Positions 12,159 to 22,392 of a DNA stretch of 64,000 nucleotides are shown piece by piece (the first letter of the stretch is position 1; each line of letters begins with the position of its first letter). Position numbers and translations under genes: made by a program. This DNA comes from Madurella fahalii (taxonomy: Eukaryota > Ascomycota > Sordariomycetes > Sordariales). The stretch lies in the NCBI GenBank assembly GCA_029876055.1, contig CM056874.1:5084001-5148000 (forward strand), in the 5' to 3' direction. A model generated the notes under the pieces. The model did no database searches. It saw only the letters and a program-made list of their open reading frames with translations, and was not told the origin of the DNA.

Positions 12159-13889
12159 TTACCAACCATCCAAGACCGTCATCTCGACATACATGCCATT
12201 CGCCGGCCTCGCCGTCACGGCGCTCTTGATCTCAACCTTGCCCTCGTCCATCTCTTCCTTGTTGTGCAGCTCCATGTGAAACCGCCCAACCCACGAAGCT
12301 ATCAGGCAGGCAAACTCGGCTTTGGCAAAAGACTGGCCGATGCAGCTGCGAGGCCCGTGCAAGAAGGTCATAAAAGCATAGTTGCTCGTCGCCCCGCCGC
12401 TGGCGGCCCTCTTGTCGCCATCCGACTTGGGCATCCAGCGGTCCGGGTTGAACTCGAGAGCATCTTCTCCCCAAAGGCTCTGTGATTTGTTGACGGCCCA
12501 CGGCACGAGCATGATCTGCGTGCCCTTGGGGACGAAATGCCCTTGGATACTGGTATCGCAGACGGCGTTGCGGAGTGTTATGGGTACGGGGCTGAAGTAG
12601 CGCAGAACCTCGTTGCACACGGCATTGAGGTACGGCATGTGGTCGATGTCGAGGCTGGACACGGTCGAGCCGCCCTCTCCACTAGAGATGGGCGGTAGGC
12701 GCTCGCGGACTTCCGCTCGGAGGCGCGCCTGTACCTCGGGATGCTTGGCGAGCAAGTACACTGCCCACGTCATGGCCGATGCGGTTGTTTCGTGCCCCGC
12801 GGCAAGGAACGTCATGAGCTGGTCCACAAGGTTCTCGTCGGTAAAGCCTCCGGACTCAAGGGCCACCGAGAGGATGTCAAGGTCGGCCAGCTCCTTTCGG
12901 GCAAGCTTCTGCTTCTTCTCTCTGATCAGGTCGGTGCACGTGGCGCGGATCTTTTTGACCGCCTGTTGGACGTCGGCGTTGCGTTTAAGGGGCAGCAAAT
13001 TGAGAAGCTGGACAGGGATGAAGATTTGCAGCAGCCCCAGGATGGCCGCTTGGCGATTCGGCTTGAAGACATGTTGGTACGTCTGGTTCAACTCGGTTGT
13101 TGGATCAGCGATGGCGCCAAAGTCGCAGCCAAAACCGGCCACACCGATGATGTCGAGAGTTATCCGCGAGGCCCAGTTGCCAACCTCGATCACCGCTGTC
13201 TTCTTTTCCTCGGATGCCGCCTTGGAAGCATCGCCTAGGATTTCCCGAGTCATGGCTTCGACGCCTTCTCGCGCCTTATCCCAAAAAACTGGATACAGAT
13301 CCTTGATGTGCCTAAAGGCAAATGCCGGAAGCAGGTTTCTGCGCTGCACCTTGTGCTCCTCCCCCTCGGCGAGGAGTACGCCTATCCCCAAGATCCGGCC
13401 GATGCTGAAGCGGAACTGATAGGGCTTTGCAAAGTCGTAGTTTTTGGTTACGAGCACCTCGGCAAGAGCCTTGGGTGATGTAATGAAAAGCCTCTCCTGG
13501 TTGAAGGGGCCCAAATATCTTATGACGCCATCATTTGGTATCGAGTTAATCCTGTGAACAGTCAGCAGGTTGGCTAAGTATCCGAGATTTCGATTGGAAA
13601 AAAAATCATACCACTGCATATGGGGGCCTCCAGTTGGTTTACTATGTATTTCCTTAAACTGGCCCATGAACCATGAATTGCCGCTAGGTTCTGGGAGGCC
13701 CCGAAGGGGAGAGAAGACTTTGGGGTAGAGTATGACACTCCATACAACGAACATCAGAAACTGGACTGTCCACAATGCCGCGAAGGCGGCCAAGAAGCCA
13801 AATTCCGGGCATTGTGGTATTCGCCCAGAAGACAGAAGGTAAGCGCCCGCCAGTGAAATGGCCGATACGGCGCGAAACCAAAAGGCCAT
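12159..13889 (-). CDS. Cytochrome P450 monooxygenase
   Basis: An uninterrupted frame encodes 576 residues from the ATG at 13889; the slightly longer frame upstream begins with TTG only. Two hydrophobic N-terminal segments (about residues 5-20 and 35-60) would anchor it in the ER membrane, and a Pro-rich hinge (LRGLPEPSG) follows. The P450 core shows the I-helix oxygen-binding motif AGHETTA, the K-helix motif EVLR, the FNPDRW meander, and the heme loop FLHGPRSCIG with its Cys ligand at residue 516. It should be an NADPH-P450-reductase-dependent hydroxylase. The C-terminal organisation is like CYP4/CYP5-clan fungal enzymes, but the family and substrate cannot be set by eye. No biosynthetic backbone gene is nearby, so catabolism or detoxification is more likely than secondary metabolism. 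It lies head-to-head with the MarR-GNAT gene. Confidence 0.93.
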   Translation of the reverse strand: MAFWFRAVSAISLAGAYLLSSGRIPQCPEFGFLAAFAALWTVQFLMFVVWSVILYPKVFSPLRGLPEPSGNSWFMGQFKEIHSKPTGGPHMQWYDFFSNRNLGYLANLLTVHRINSIPNDGVIRYLGPFNQERLFITSPKALAEVLVTKNYDFAKPYQFRFSIGRILGIGVLLAEGEEHKVQRRNLLPAFAFRHIKDLYPVFWDKAREGVEAMTREILGDASKAASEEKKTAVIEVGNWASRITLDIIGVAGFGCDFGAIADPTTELNQTYQHVFKPNRQAAILGLLQIFIPVQLLNLLPLKRNADVQQAVKKIRATCTDLIREKKQKLARKELADLDILSVALESGGFTDENLVDQLMTFLAAGHETTASAMTWAVYLLAKHPEVQARLRAEVRERLPPISSGEGGSTVSSLDIDHMPYLNAVCNEVLRYFSPVPITLRNAVCDTSIQGHFVPKGTQIMLVPWAVNKSQSLWGEDALEFNPDRWMPKSDGDKRAASGGATSNYAFMTFLHGPRSCIGQSFAKAEFACLIASWVGRFHMELHNKEEMDEGKVEIKSAVTARPANGMYVEMTVLDGW

Positions 13890-15066
13890 GGTGGCAAAGG
13901 CTGGCAAAGTAGTTTTAAGACTGTGAGCGAAGTCAAAACGTGAGAGTTCTTGTTGCTAGGTGGTATGTCATGGTGATGAACAGGCATCCATGCAACTGAA
14001 GGCCGTTTGGGGTTTTATGGGAGTCGAAGCCTTTCGCAGGGCTGAACGAGTAACTACATTTTGGATGCCATGAACCCCGGTTAATTTAGACTGGGCTAAC
14101 TGGACAGGGTAGCGTTGCACCCCCGACTTGAGACACGGAGTCCCGTCTTTTGCTCCGACTCCGTGCCAACGGCGCGACGGGCATCGACGCCCGAGAGCAA
14201 AACTGTGGTACGGCCAGGTGACTCGGTGGAATCAGAATTCCCCTCGGTCCCTTTTAGCAATATACGGCGCCACCCAATATCCGCTGGCTTATCATAGCGC
14301 CGTTCTGGCCCAGACAGGGGACACGCTGCCATATAGGCGTCCTGGTGGGCAGATGAATGGTACAGAGGGCGGCGCAATGTCGCCGAACGGTTGTTGCCGG
14401 TTGGATGAGGCCCAGGCGTCGCGGGCATCGCGGGGCGCCGGTCACGTATCCAGCTGTACACTGCACAGTCCTTTCGCTGCGCCTTTCCTTACGGCGCGGG
14501 CTACACCAGTTGCGAGGAGGAATATAAGGTGTACGAATGCCGAGTCCGCGGAGTCCGAGATCCCGCAACACCTCCGTTGTGATTACCTTTGTTCTCAAAC
14601 TGCTCCTTCCAAAACCTAGGTAAGGCACTTACCTCGATAGCAATCCGCGGATTGCGTGGGAAGCCGAAGCACCCGACGCAGTCCGGACGTCCTCTCCTTT
14701 TGCTCGACTGCACCTGCACTTCAGGAATCATTCTACATCGGCCAGATGTTTTCTCCGAATACTTTCTCGACGGGGAGGCGTTGCGCAGAGCCGTCTCGGG
14801 CGACCATGCGCCCTGGTGCTCGGGGCGCGGCAGGCAAGCGCTCAGAGGAGCAGTCCGCCAGGGACAGCATCATTCGCTCATGAAGAGTGGAATCGGTCGA
14901 CCGCGAAGCCGCTGAGTTAGGGAGGGGTCTCGGCGGATTCCCGACATCGGATGTAACGACACGGCTCATTTAATACCACCAGAAGTTGGAATCTCCATCT
15001 CTCCGTTTGGCTGGGCCAGAAACCATTAGAATTAGACTCTCGGGTTCGCGAACAAGCTCGAGTTGG
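13890..15066. other. Shared upstream region of the P450 and MarR-GNAT genes
   Basis: This 1.2-kb interval separates two divergent starts and should contain both promoters. The frames inside it (for example 14128-14619) look random. No specific operator was recognised. Confidence 0.5.
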
Positions 15067-16206
15067 ATGAACGCAACGGGTATGGCTACATCCAAGCCCG
15101 CGCTCTCTTTGGCAACAGCCCTCGAAGCAGGGCCGGCTGAGGACGTGGTTTCACCACTCCGTGATGCATCACGGAAGCTGGTACGCCAATGGGAATTTCT
15201 TCGTCCCACGCCCAGCGGCTTTACTCTCTCACCGGCCGCGATGCATTGCCTGATCGAAATTGGAGACCACGGAAGACACGGCTTCCCCGAATTATGCGGC
15301 GAACTCAACCTGACTCCCAGTCAGCTAGGTTGCACCTTGATGGAGCTCATCTCGAGCGGCAATGTCAAACGGGAGAGCCATCCAACGGGCAATAGCCTCC
15401 GGGCCACCACGCAGCAGGAGGAGGAAAGGTACTTCCTGACCCCGGTCGGGACCAAGACCCTCGACGAAATCAACACCTACGCACAAAAACAAGTTACCCT
15501 GGCCCTCGCAGCGACGCCTCTGGGGACAGCAGCAGCCGACATCACGGCGGCCTTCCGCGCCTACGCCGCTGCCCTGGAAAGAACTAGACTCGTCGAAACG
15601 AACCCTACTCCCGCGCGCACACCAGAGCCAACCACAAGCTCTCCATTACCGCTGCCGCCTCCTCAACGCACCGTCACCATCGTCCCCGGCTACCGCCCCG
15701 GCATCCTCGGCCGCACCCTCGAAATGCACCTTGATTACTACCCCCCAATCACGGGATGGGGCCGCGAGTTCGAAGCATCCCTGGCCAAGGACATAGGCGA
15801 CCTGCTAACACGGCTGGACCGGCCGGCCAACCAAGTCTGGTCGGCCGTCCTGGCAACGCCTTCGGAACGGGACCCTCAAGTGCCGCCGGTGGAGCGCATT
15901 ATAGGGGTCGTCTACGTTGACGGCGAGTGCGTCGGTGAGGAAGGTGTCGCGCGCCTGCGGTGTTTCATCGTGGATGATTCGACCCGGGGCCTGGGGGCTG
16001 GCGGGAAGCTTCTGGCGGCAGCGATGGGGTTTGTGAGGGAGATGGGTTTTAGGGAGTGCCAGCTGTCGATGATCCCGAGTGCGACTGTGGCGAAGAAAAT
16101 GTATGAAAAGGTAGGATTTAAGGAAGCCGGGGGAAGGTGGGTTGATGCGTTTGGAAAGGGGTTTATGTCGATGGACTTTGTTTGGCGCCGGGATGGCGGC
16201 ACCTGA
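15067..16206 (+). CDS. MarR-type winged-helix plus GNAT N-acetyltransferase fusion
   Basis: An intronless frame of 379 residues from the first ATG; the ATG at 15082 is an alternative. Residues about 30-145 read as a MarR-type winged helix: a helical lead-in, a recognition-helix region (PELCGELNLTPSQLG), and a wing ending YFLTPVGTKTLDEI. A Pro/Thr-rich linker (about 175-200) joins it to a GNAT domain (about 203-372) that has the acetyl-CoA loop RGLGAGGKLL at 307-316 and the C-terminal YEKVGF motif at 346-351. The segment LDYYPPITGWGREFEASLA matches the start of the GNAT half in bacterial MarR-GNAT proteins. That order is a known bacterial architecture and unusual in fungi. Acetylation of a small amine or a protein is predicted; whether the HTH half still binds DNA is unknown. 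Lack of introns fits, but does not prove, acquisition from bacteria. Confidence 0.85.
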   Translation: MNATGMATSKPALSLATALEAGPAEDVVSPLRDASRKLVRQWEFLRPTPSGFTLSPAAMHCLIEIGDHGRHGFPELCGELNLTPSQLGCTLMELISSGNVKRESHPTGNSLRATTQQEEERYFLTPVGTKTLDEINTYAQKQVTLALAATPLGTAAADITAAFRAYAAALERTRLVETNPTPARTPEPTTSSPLPLPPPQRTVTIVPGYRPGILGRTLEMHLDYYPPITGWGREFEASLAKDIGDLLTRLDRPANQVWSAVLATPSERDPQVPPVERIIGVVYVDGECVGEEGVARLRCFIVDDSTRGLGAGGKLLAAAMGFVREMGFRECQLSMIPSATVAKKMYEKVGFKEAGGRWVDAFGKGFMSMDFVWRRDGGT

Positions 16207-16504
16207 GCAAACTTGGTTCCTTATACATCTTTTCCGTAGCTCTGTAGTTCGTTTTGTATTCCACTAATACGCCAGGAGCTAAAACGGTACTCCGGCCGGC
16301 TGCTTGGAGGGGGGCTAGGGCCGTTCAGCAATAATCGTACAATCCCCTAAGGACTCGGCACAGACAAGCCCGCAGCCTCCTGAATATGTTCACACATGCT
16401 GCCATCCTCCGGACTTGACTTGATTCCTACGCCACTCCCTCCCACTCCCTCAAACAGCGAGCCACATCTCCTTCCGCCAAGGCCACAAATCAAAACCATC
16501 ACCA

Positions 16505-17157
16505 TCAAGAAGCCAATAACCTCCCAACAAGACCAAACACCCACCCCACCACCTTCCAGAACCCCCACAACACACCCAAGCTCAGCAACCCTAAAGCCAC
16601 TAACACAACCCCGCGAATCTCAAACGCCTCGGCCGCCTCCATCTTCATCAGCTTCCTCTGCTTGCTGTGGTAATAATCCCCCCGGCCATCCCCCTCCGTC
16701 ACCGTGGTGGGGGGTGGTGACGACGGGGAATCGCCCTCGTAGCGGTAGGGCAGGTACCGGTACACGATACGGTGCAGCCACCGGGGCATGCGGCCGGGCT
16801 GGTTGGCGTCGGCGTGGTAGTGGGCGCGGAGGGCCGAGTGGCGGAGGTCGACCAGGACGAGGGAGACGACGAAGGAGGTGAAGATGAGAGGCGTCATGAT
16901 GAGCTGGTTGGTGGGAGGGAGAAAGGGGGGGGGATGTTAGAGTATAATTAATGATTGAGGATGGTATAAAAAAAAATTAAAAAAAAAAGAGTTGGGAAAG
17001 TTGTCTTGCTGTAAGTGCGAGGACTACAGCTGCTACTGTATGTACGTACCCTGTAAATGGTGGATTGCTCCCATGTCCGTGGACGGCCGCGGGCGGCGGC
17101 GGCGGCGGCAGCAGCATCGGCTTGGTTGGGGCGTACGGGCACTGGAGGCGTTGCCAT
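16505..17157 (-). CDS. Small conserved-looking fungal membrane protein
   Basis: Two exons (17157-17050 and 16903-16505) join in phase over a 146-nt intron with donor GTACGT, a CTAAC branch point and a CAG acceptor, giving 168 residues. Exon 1 is Ala/Pro-rich, with an alanine run encoded by a GCC array, and ends in TWEQSTIYR. Exon 2 continues directly as LIMTPLIFTSFVVSLVLVD, a hydrophobic helix that belongs with it. A second hydrophobic stretch lies near the C-terminus (VVLVALGLLSLGVLWGFW). Two membrane spans with a charged loop between them are predicted. I have the impression that this junction sequence recurs in ascomycete hypothetical proteins, but I know of no function. Exon 2 alone would make a shorter protein from an internal ATG, and the spliced model is preferred. 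Confidence 0.75.
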
Positions 17158-17730
17158 GTTCGACGAGTGAGGAAAAAATCAAATTGGTGATGAGGCCCTG
17201 TGAGACGCAGCTGCGAGCTTAATATCGCCTGCGCTAGTCGGCGCCCAAACGGCTCACTGAGTGCACAAGATAAGGTGGGTTCGGGGTGTCTGCCAGAATC
17301 AGGTGAGTGACGCGGCTCGATCGTTGGGGAATCCGATGAATGCGATCAAGCTTCGTGCGCCAATGAGCATGTCACGGGGGAGGCTGAGTAATAATGTGAT
17401 CCTTCCATTGACCATTCAAAAACCTATGCTGATGCACAAAACTTCCGGAAAGACGTTATTGGCACTTTGGCGGCAGAAGGCATCAGCGAATAATCGACGG
17501 CGGGACCCGAAATCTACCGATCGATTATCCTAGATGTAATAGATTTGGTGGTTTAGGAGTGAGTTCGTCATAATCGTGTGGATACCCCACCAATTGCAGA
17601 TTCCGAGGCAGTGAAGAGAGTCGGGACGGGGCACAAACCAACGTTTTGGATTTCGTATGTTCTATGTTGTCTTATACCATTTATAGACAAACTATGGACG
17701 AAGCCATTCAGAAGCTCATGATAAATTGCA
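17158..17730. other. Short intergenic region
   Basis: This lies between the 3' end of the RidA gene and the start of the small membrane protein gene, both on the minus strand. It should carry the promoter of the latter. No gene was seen. Confidence 0.55.
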
Positions 17731-18388
17731 TCACGGAAGGGCGATGCACTCGATCTCCACATCGACGCCCTTAGGCAGCTGCTTCACAGCGACGCAGCTC
17801 CGAGCCGGCTTGTGGGTGAACCACTTGGCATACTCCTCGTTCATGCTCTGTAGAGATTTCAGTAAACTTGCATATTCCAAGGTATCAATGGTGATAGCCG
17901 GGGCCGCTCACGGCAAAGTTGGCCATGTCGGTGAGGAAGACATTGACCTTGACCACCTTGGCGACGGACGAGCCAGCCTCCTCCAGGACGGCCTTGAGGT
18001 TGTTGATGCAGGCCGCCGTCTTCTGCTGGATGGTGCCTTCCACCAGGTTACCCTCGGCGTCGCAGGGAATCTGACCCGAGCAGTAGATGGCGCTGGGAGT
18101 CTTGATGGCCTGGGACTGGAGGGATGTCAGATGGGTGATTGCGTCGCAACGAGTGCTGAATACCCACATAAGGACCGGCAGCTATACACTCGTTAGCACT
18201 GGCTTACCAAGTGACGTTGCAACCGGAACCAATAACGTACGCGGAGCTGCGTTCTTCGTGAAGACGGGCGTGGCAGACATGTTGTGGAGAGGGCGTATGG
18301 GATAACGGAGGGGTTGTTGTTGTGCTGCTCTTCTGGAGGCGGGCCGGACAAGAACTGGGAGAGCTCGTCTGGTAGCGATTGAGAACAT
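17731..18388 (-). CDS. RidA/YjgF family imine deaminase, Mmf1/Hmf1-like
   Basis: RidA enzymes hydrolyse reactive enamines and imines (2-aminoacrylate and related products of threonine/serine dehydratase) to 2-ketoacids. Four exons (18388-18241, 18181-18168, 18115-17912, 17847-17731) encode 160 residues. The second is a 14-nt microexon that supplies the AGPY part of the family motif GPYSQAI. Other hallmarks are YCSGQIP, the VNVFLTDMANF strand-turn, and the C-terminal ARSCVAVKQLPKGVDVEIE with the conserved catalytic Arg. The first 36 residues, before MSATPVFTKNAAP, are Arg-rich with no acidic residue, which fits a mitochondrial targeting sequence. Starting at the second ATG (18280) would give a cytosolic Hmf1-like form. 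All junctions keep the frame. Confidence 0.93.
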
Positions 18389-19466
18389 AGGCAAGTCGAT
18401 AGAGTTCAATTACGGGCCTGGGTGCGACGGCTTTCCGCGGCGTGGTTTAAGAGGGGTCATGCTTTCTCCGTCCCACTCCGTTCTTCGGACCGTGACTGGA
18501 AGAGAGGGGCCCTGGGGAACTGCCCCGCAATCCGGGCCGGCCCGCAACAGCTGCTCTTTCCATTATGTAGATAGGTTGTCACTTCTACTGTAAGGTATCC
18601 CGTTCCTGCCGATTCGATTTGCTAAAATCCAACAAACAATTGTGTTGCATCTTAATCAGCATAAGAACTGGAACTCATCCTCATGCTTGCTCACATACTT
18701 GGCAAAAGCTCCAAGACCCCTCCATTCAGACCAGCGGGGGATGGAAAGAGACCCAGCCGAATCAATGAAGCAGAGCCACCTTGTTCTCAACATAAACTCA
18801 CCGTTACAATGAGCACCTGGCATTTTCATCATGTTGGAGACTTGAGGTTCGCCGGATAGCCTGGAGCTGGGAGGAACAAACATCAAGAGCTCAATGGCAA
18901 AGACGGAAGGGTGCTCGATTGGCCGGGGTCCAAATGCCAATGGGGAGCTTGGACCACCTCCCTACTCTTGGCATATCGTGACTCGAGCCTGGAATCCAGG
19001 TTTCGCCAAGTGTCCAGAAAAAGATCAACCCCTTTGCGGACGTCGTAGCTGGATTTGTTCCTCAGCCCTGCCGCTAGGAGGCTTAAAGGGGTGCAGCAGC
19101 AATTTATTGCAACTCCAAATTGCGCAGTTTTTTTCTTTCCACAACCCGAACCACCAGCTTCTCTACTGTCTTTAATCTTTCTTTTGCGTCCCTATTATTT
19201 TTCTGCTACTGCTGGTTTCGGGGAATAGGGAATCATTGCGGCGTGCTGGCGAGGTAAGTTGCCAGCTTTCCTCCGTGATTTGCGTAACACCTTGATCATC
19301 CGGCTTCGCCTCCATCAACGCGTCGGGCGCGCTCCCCAGCGATCAATGGCTTCAACCAGTTCGCCTGTATTTGCCGGCCGCGAGTAGCTTGAAAATTGAG
19401 CGCGGCAGCCTCTGACCATTCTGAGCATCCTTGACTGACACTTCCGATTCACGACAGTCTCCCGCC
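18389..19466. other. Divergent promoter region of RidA and the PMT4-class gene
   Basis: The two genes start about 1.1 kb apart on opposite strands. The last 300 bp before 19467 include a pyrimidine-rich leader. No other gene was found. Confidence 0.55.
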
Positions 19467-21913
19467 ATGGCCGCCCCATCGACACCCCAGGCCACTTTGC
19501 GCCAACGAAACGTTCCCGGCTCGTCCAAGAAGCCCAAAGATGGCGCTTCCTCGGACGTCGAGCTTGACAAGCTCGTGAAGGCCGCCACTAAGCCACCCGG
19601 CGCGCCCTCCGAACGCGACCACAAGATCGTCTTTACATTCATCACGGCCCTGGCCTTCCTCACCCGATTTTGGGGTATCAGCCACCCGAATGAGGTCGTC
19701 TTCGACGAAGTTCACTTTGGCAAGGTGCGCTTCCTACATAGCCGTTGAAATTGGCTGCCTGGCTGACGTGTCTCTCGCCAGTTCGCCTCGTACTACCTCG
19801 AGAAGACGTATTTCTTCGACGTGCACCCCCCATTCGGCAAGCTCCTCTTCGCCTTCATGGGCTGGTTGGTGGGATACGATGGACATTTCCACTTTGAGAA
19901 CATTGGCGACTCGTACATCGTTAACAAGGTCCCTTATGTGGCCTTCCGTTCCCTGCCAGCTATTCTCGGTGCCCTGACCGTCTCGGTTGTCTACTTGATC
20001 ATGTGGGAGTCGGGTTACAGCCTCCCCGCCTGCATTGTCGCAGCTGGCTTGATCCTCCTCGACAATGCTCACATTGGCCAGACCCGACTGATCTTGCTCG
20101 ACGCCACCCTTGTTTTCGCCATGGCCTGCAGCTTGCTCTGCTACATCAAGTTCTACAAGCTGCGCCACGAACCCTTCTCAAGGAAGTGGTGGAAGTGGCT
20201 CATTTTGACGGGCTTCGCTCTGTCGTGCGATATCTCGACAAAATACGTCGGCCTGTTTGCCTTTATCACCATTGGCTCCGCCGTCGTGATCGATCTTTGG
20301 GATCTTCTGGACATCAAAAGACCAGGCGGCGCTCTGAGCTTGCCCGAATTCGGCAAGCATTTCGCTGCCCGCGCCTTTGGCCTGATCATCATGCCCTTCC
20401 TCTTCTACCTCTTCTGGTTCCAGGTCCACTTCTCCATTCTCACCCGCTCCGGGCCCGGAGACGACTTCATGACCCCCGAGTTCCAGGAAACGCTCAGCGA
20501 CAACGTCATGCTTGCAAATGCCGTCACGATTGATTACTACGACACCATTACCATCAAGCACAAGGAGACCAAGGCTTATCTCCACAGCCATCCGGATCGC
20601 TACCCACTGAGGTACGACGATGGTCGTGTTTCTAGCCAGGGCCAGCAGGTTACCGGCTACCCCTTCAACGACACCAATAACCACTGGCAGATTCTCCCTG
20701 CCGGCGCCGATGACCAGAAGCTGGGCCGTCACGTCAAGAACCACGATCTCGTGAGGCTCCGCCACCTAGTCACGGATACCATCTTGTTGTCGCACGATGT
20801 TGCCTCTCCGTACTACCCCACTAACCAGGAGTTTACCACCGTCTCTCTTGCGGATGCATACGGCGATCGGGCTGCAGACACTCTGTTTGAGGTCCGCATC
20901 GAGCACGGCAAACCTAATCAGGAGTTTAAGAGCGTGTCCAGCCACTTCAAGTTCATCCACAACCCCAGCAAAGTGGCCATGTGGACTCACACCAAGCCGC
21001 TCCCTGAGTGGGCCTACAAGCAGCAGGAGATCAACGGGAACAAGCAGATCGCCCCAAGCTCTAATGTCTGGCTGGTTGAGGACATTGTTTCCCTGCCGGC
21101 AGACCACAAACGTCGCGAGAAACCCGAGCGGCAGGTCAAGACGCTCCCGTTCCTGCGGAAGTGGTTCGAGCTGCAGCGGTCCATGTTCTGGCACAACAAC
21201 CAATTGACGGCCAGCCACCCCTACGCATCGCTGCCTTACCAATGGCCGTTCCTGCTCCGTGGTGTTAGCTTCTGGACGCAGAACGACACCCGCCAGCAGA
21301 TCTACTTCCTCGGCAACCCCATTGGATGGTGGATTGCAAGCAGTGTACTGGCGATTTACGCTGGCATCGTTTTGGCCGACCAGTTCTCCCTGCGCCGCGG
21401 CATGGATGCATTGGATCATCGTAAGTTGTTCCGAGACGAAGCCCTGCCATAGGCAGCCCCAATCAGCTAACCCACCACACAGGCTCGCGCTCCCGCCTCT
21501 ACAACTCGACCGGCTTCTTCTTCCTTGCCTGGGCTACGCACTACTTCCCCTTTTACGTGATGGGCCGCCAGCTGTTCTTGCACCACTATCTCCCCTCCCA
21601 CCTTGCCTCGACCCTCGTAACCGGCGCGCTGGTAGAGTTCATCTTCAGCCAGGACGCTATCGAGCACGAGGTGGCCTACCAGGCGGCCAAGGCGGGCAAG
21701 AAGAATTTGCCGCCCAAGCGCCACCTTACCGCCCGCGAGCGATTCGCCGGCCAGAGTTTGATGGGCTCGTGGATTGCAGCCATTGTGATCCTTACCGCCG
21801 TCGCCGCCAGCTGGTACTTCTTCCTGCCTCTGACGTACGGCTACCCTGGTCTCTCGGTCGATCAGGTCATCCGGAGGAAGTGGCTGGGCTATGACCTGCA
21901 CTTTGCGAAATAG
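19467..21913 (+). CDS. Dolichyl-phosphate-mannose-protein O-mannosyltransferase, PMT4 class
   Basis: This ER enzyme transfers mannose from dolichyl-phosphate mannose to Ser/Thr of secretory and cell-wall proteins. Exons 19467-19724, 19782-21420 and 21483-21913 give 775 residues. The start has a strong context (CCCGCCATGG). The conserved acidic pair of the first lumenal loop is at residues 80-81 (VFDEVHFG), followed by DVHPP at 99-103 and several membrane helices. A lumenal MIR region (about 330-525) contains YDTITIKHKETKAYLHSH and NNHWQILP, and further helices follow to the C-terminus. PNEVVFDEVHFG and the VPYVAFRSLPAILGALTV stretch resemble human POMT1, so I assign the PMT4 subfamily rather than PMT1 or PMT2. 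PMT4 enzymes usually act as homodimers on membrane-attached substrates. The introns are 57 and 62 nt. Confidence 0.95.
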
Positions 21914-22372
21914 AAGGCTGTTTTATGGGAAAAAGTTGGTTTCTTGTATCAGCTGGGGGGTTATGGGGAGGAGTGTAAGATGTCAAAAAGCAGCAGTGGT
22001 TCAGGGTCAAGAGAACAACAATGCTATTTCTAGAGTCATGGGATGTGGTCAAGGAGTTCTGGAAGGCGGGCAGGTTGCTTCTACGGAGGATTTAATGGCT
22101 TGTCATTTTCGCTAGCTATGGTGGAGGCACGTGTATCTGCGTCCAGATAATGAACCACATCACCCTAGCCGACAAGTCCAGAACGATTGTCAAATCTTTG
22201 GTTTCCCACGCTCTTTGATCTGCACTATGCATTTTCCGAGGGCAGCAACAGGCCCCATATAACTCGTATACTGCAATGACGCAGATATGTTGTGACAGGC
22301 AACACTTCCTACCTACCTAGCAATCCCGTCTTCTTCCCTCGTTATTTTATTTTTCCAGTCTGCCGTTGTTTG

Positions 22373-22392
22373 ATCAATCAATCAATCAATCA
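22373..22392. repeat. ATCA tetranucleotide microsatellite
   Basis: Five tandem ATCA units. Confidence 0.85.

Noticed and set aside
12613..13419. Plus-strand frame of 268 residues
   Set aside because: It is a shadow antisense to the P450, whose full set of family motifs is on the minus strand.
16505..16897. Small membrane protein as a one-exon gene starting at the internal ATG
   Set aside because: An upstream exon joins in phase with good splice signals and extends the first hydrophobic segment naturally, so the two-exon model was preferred.
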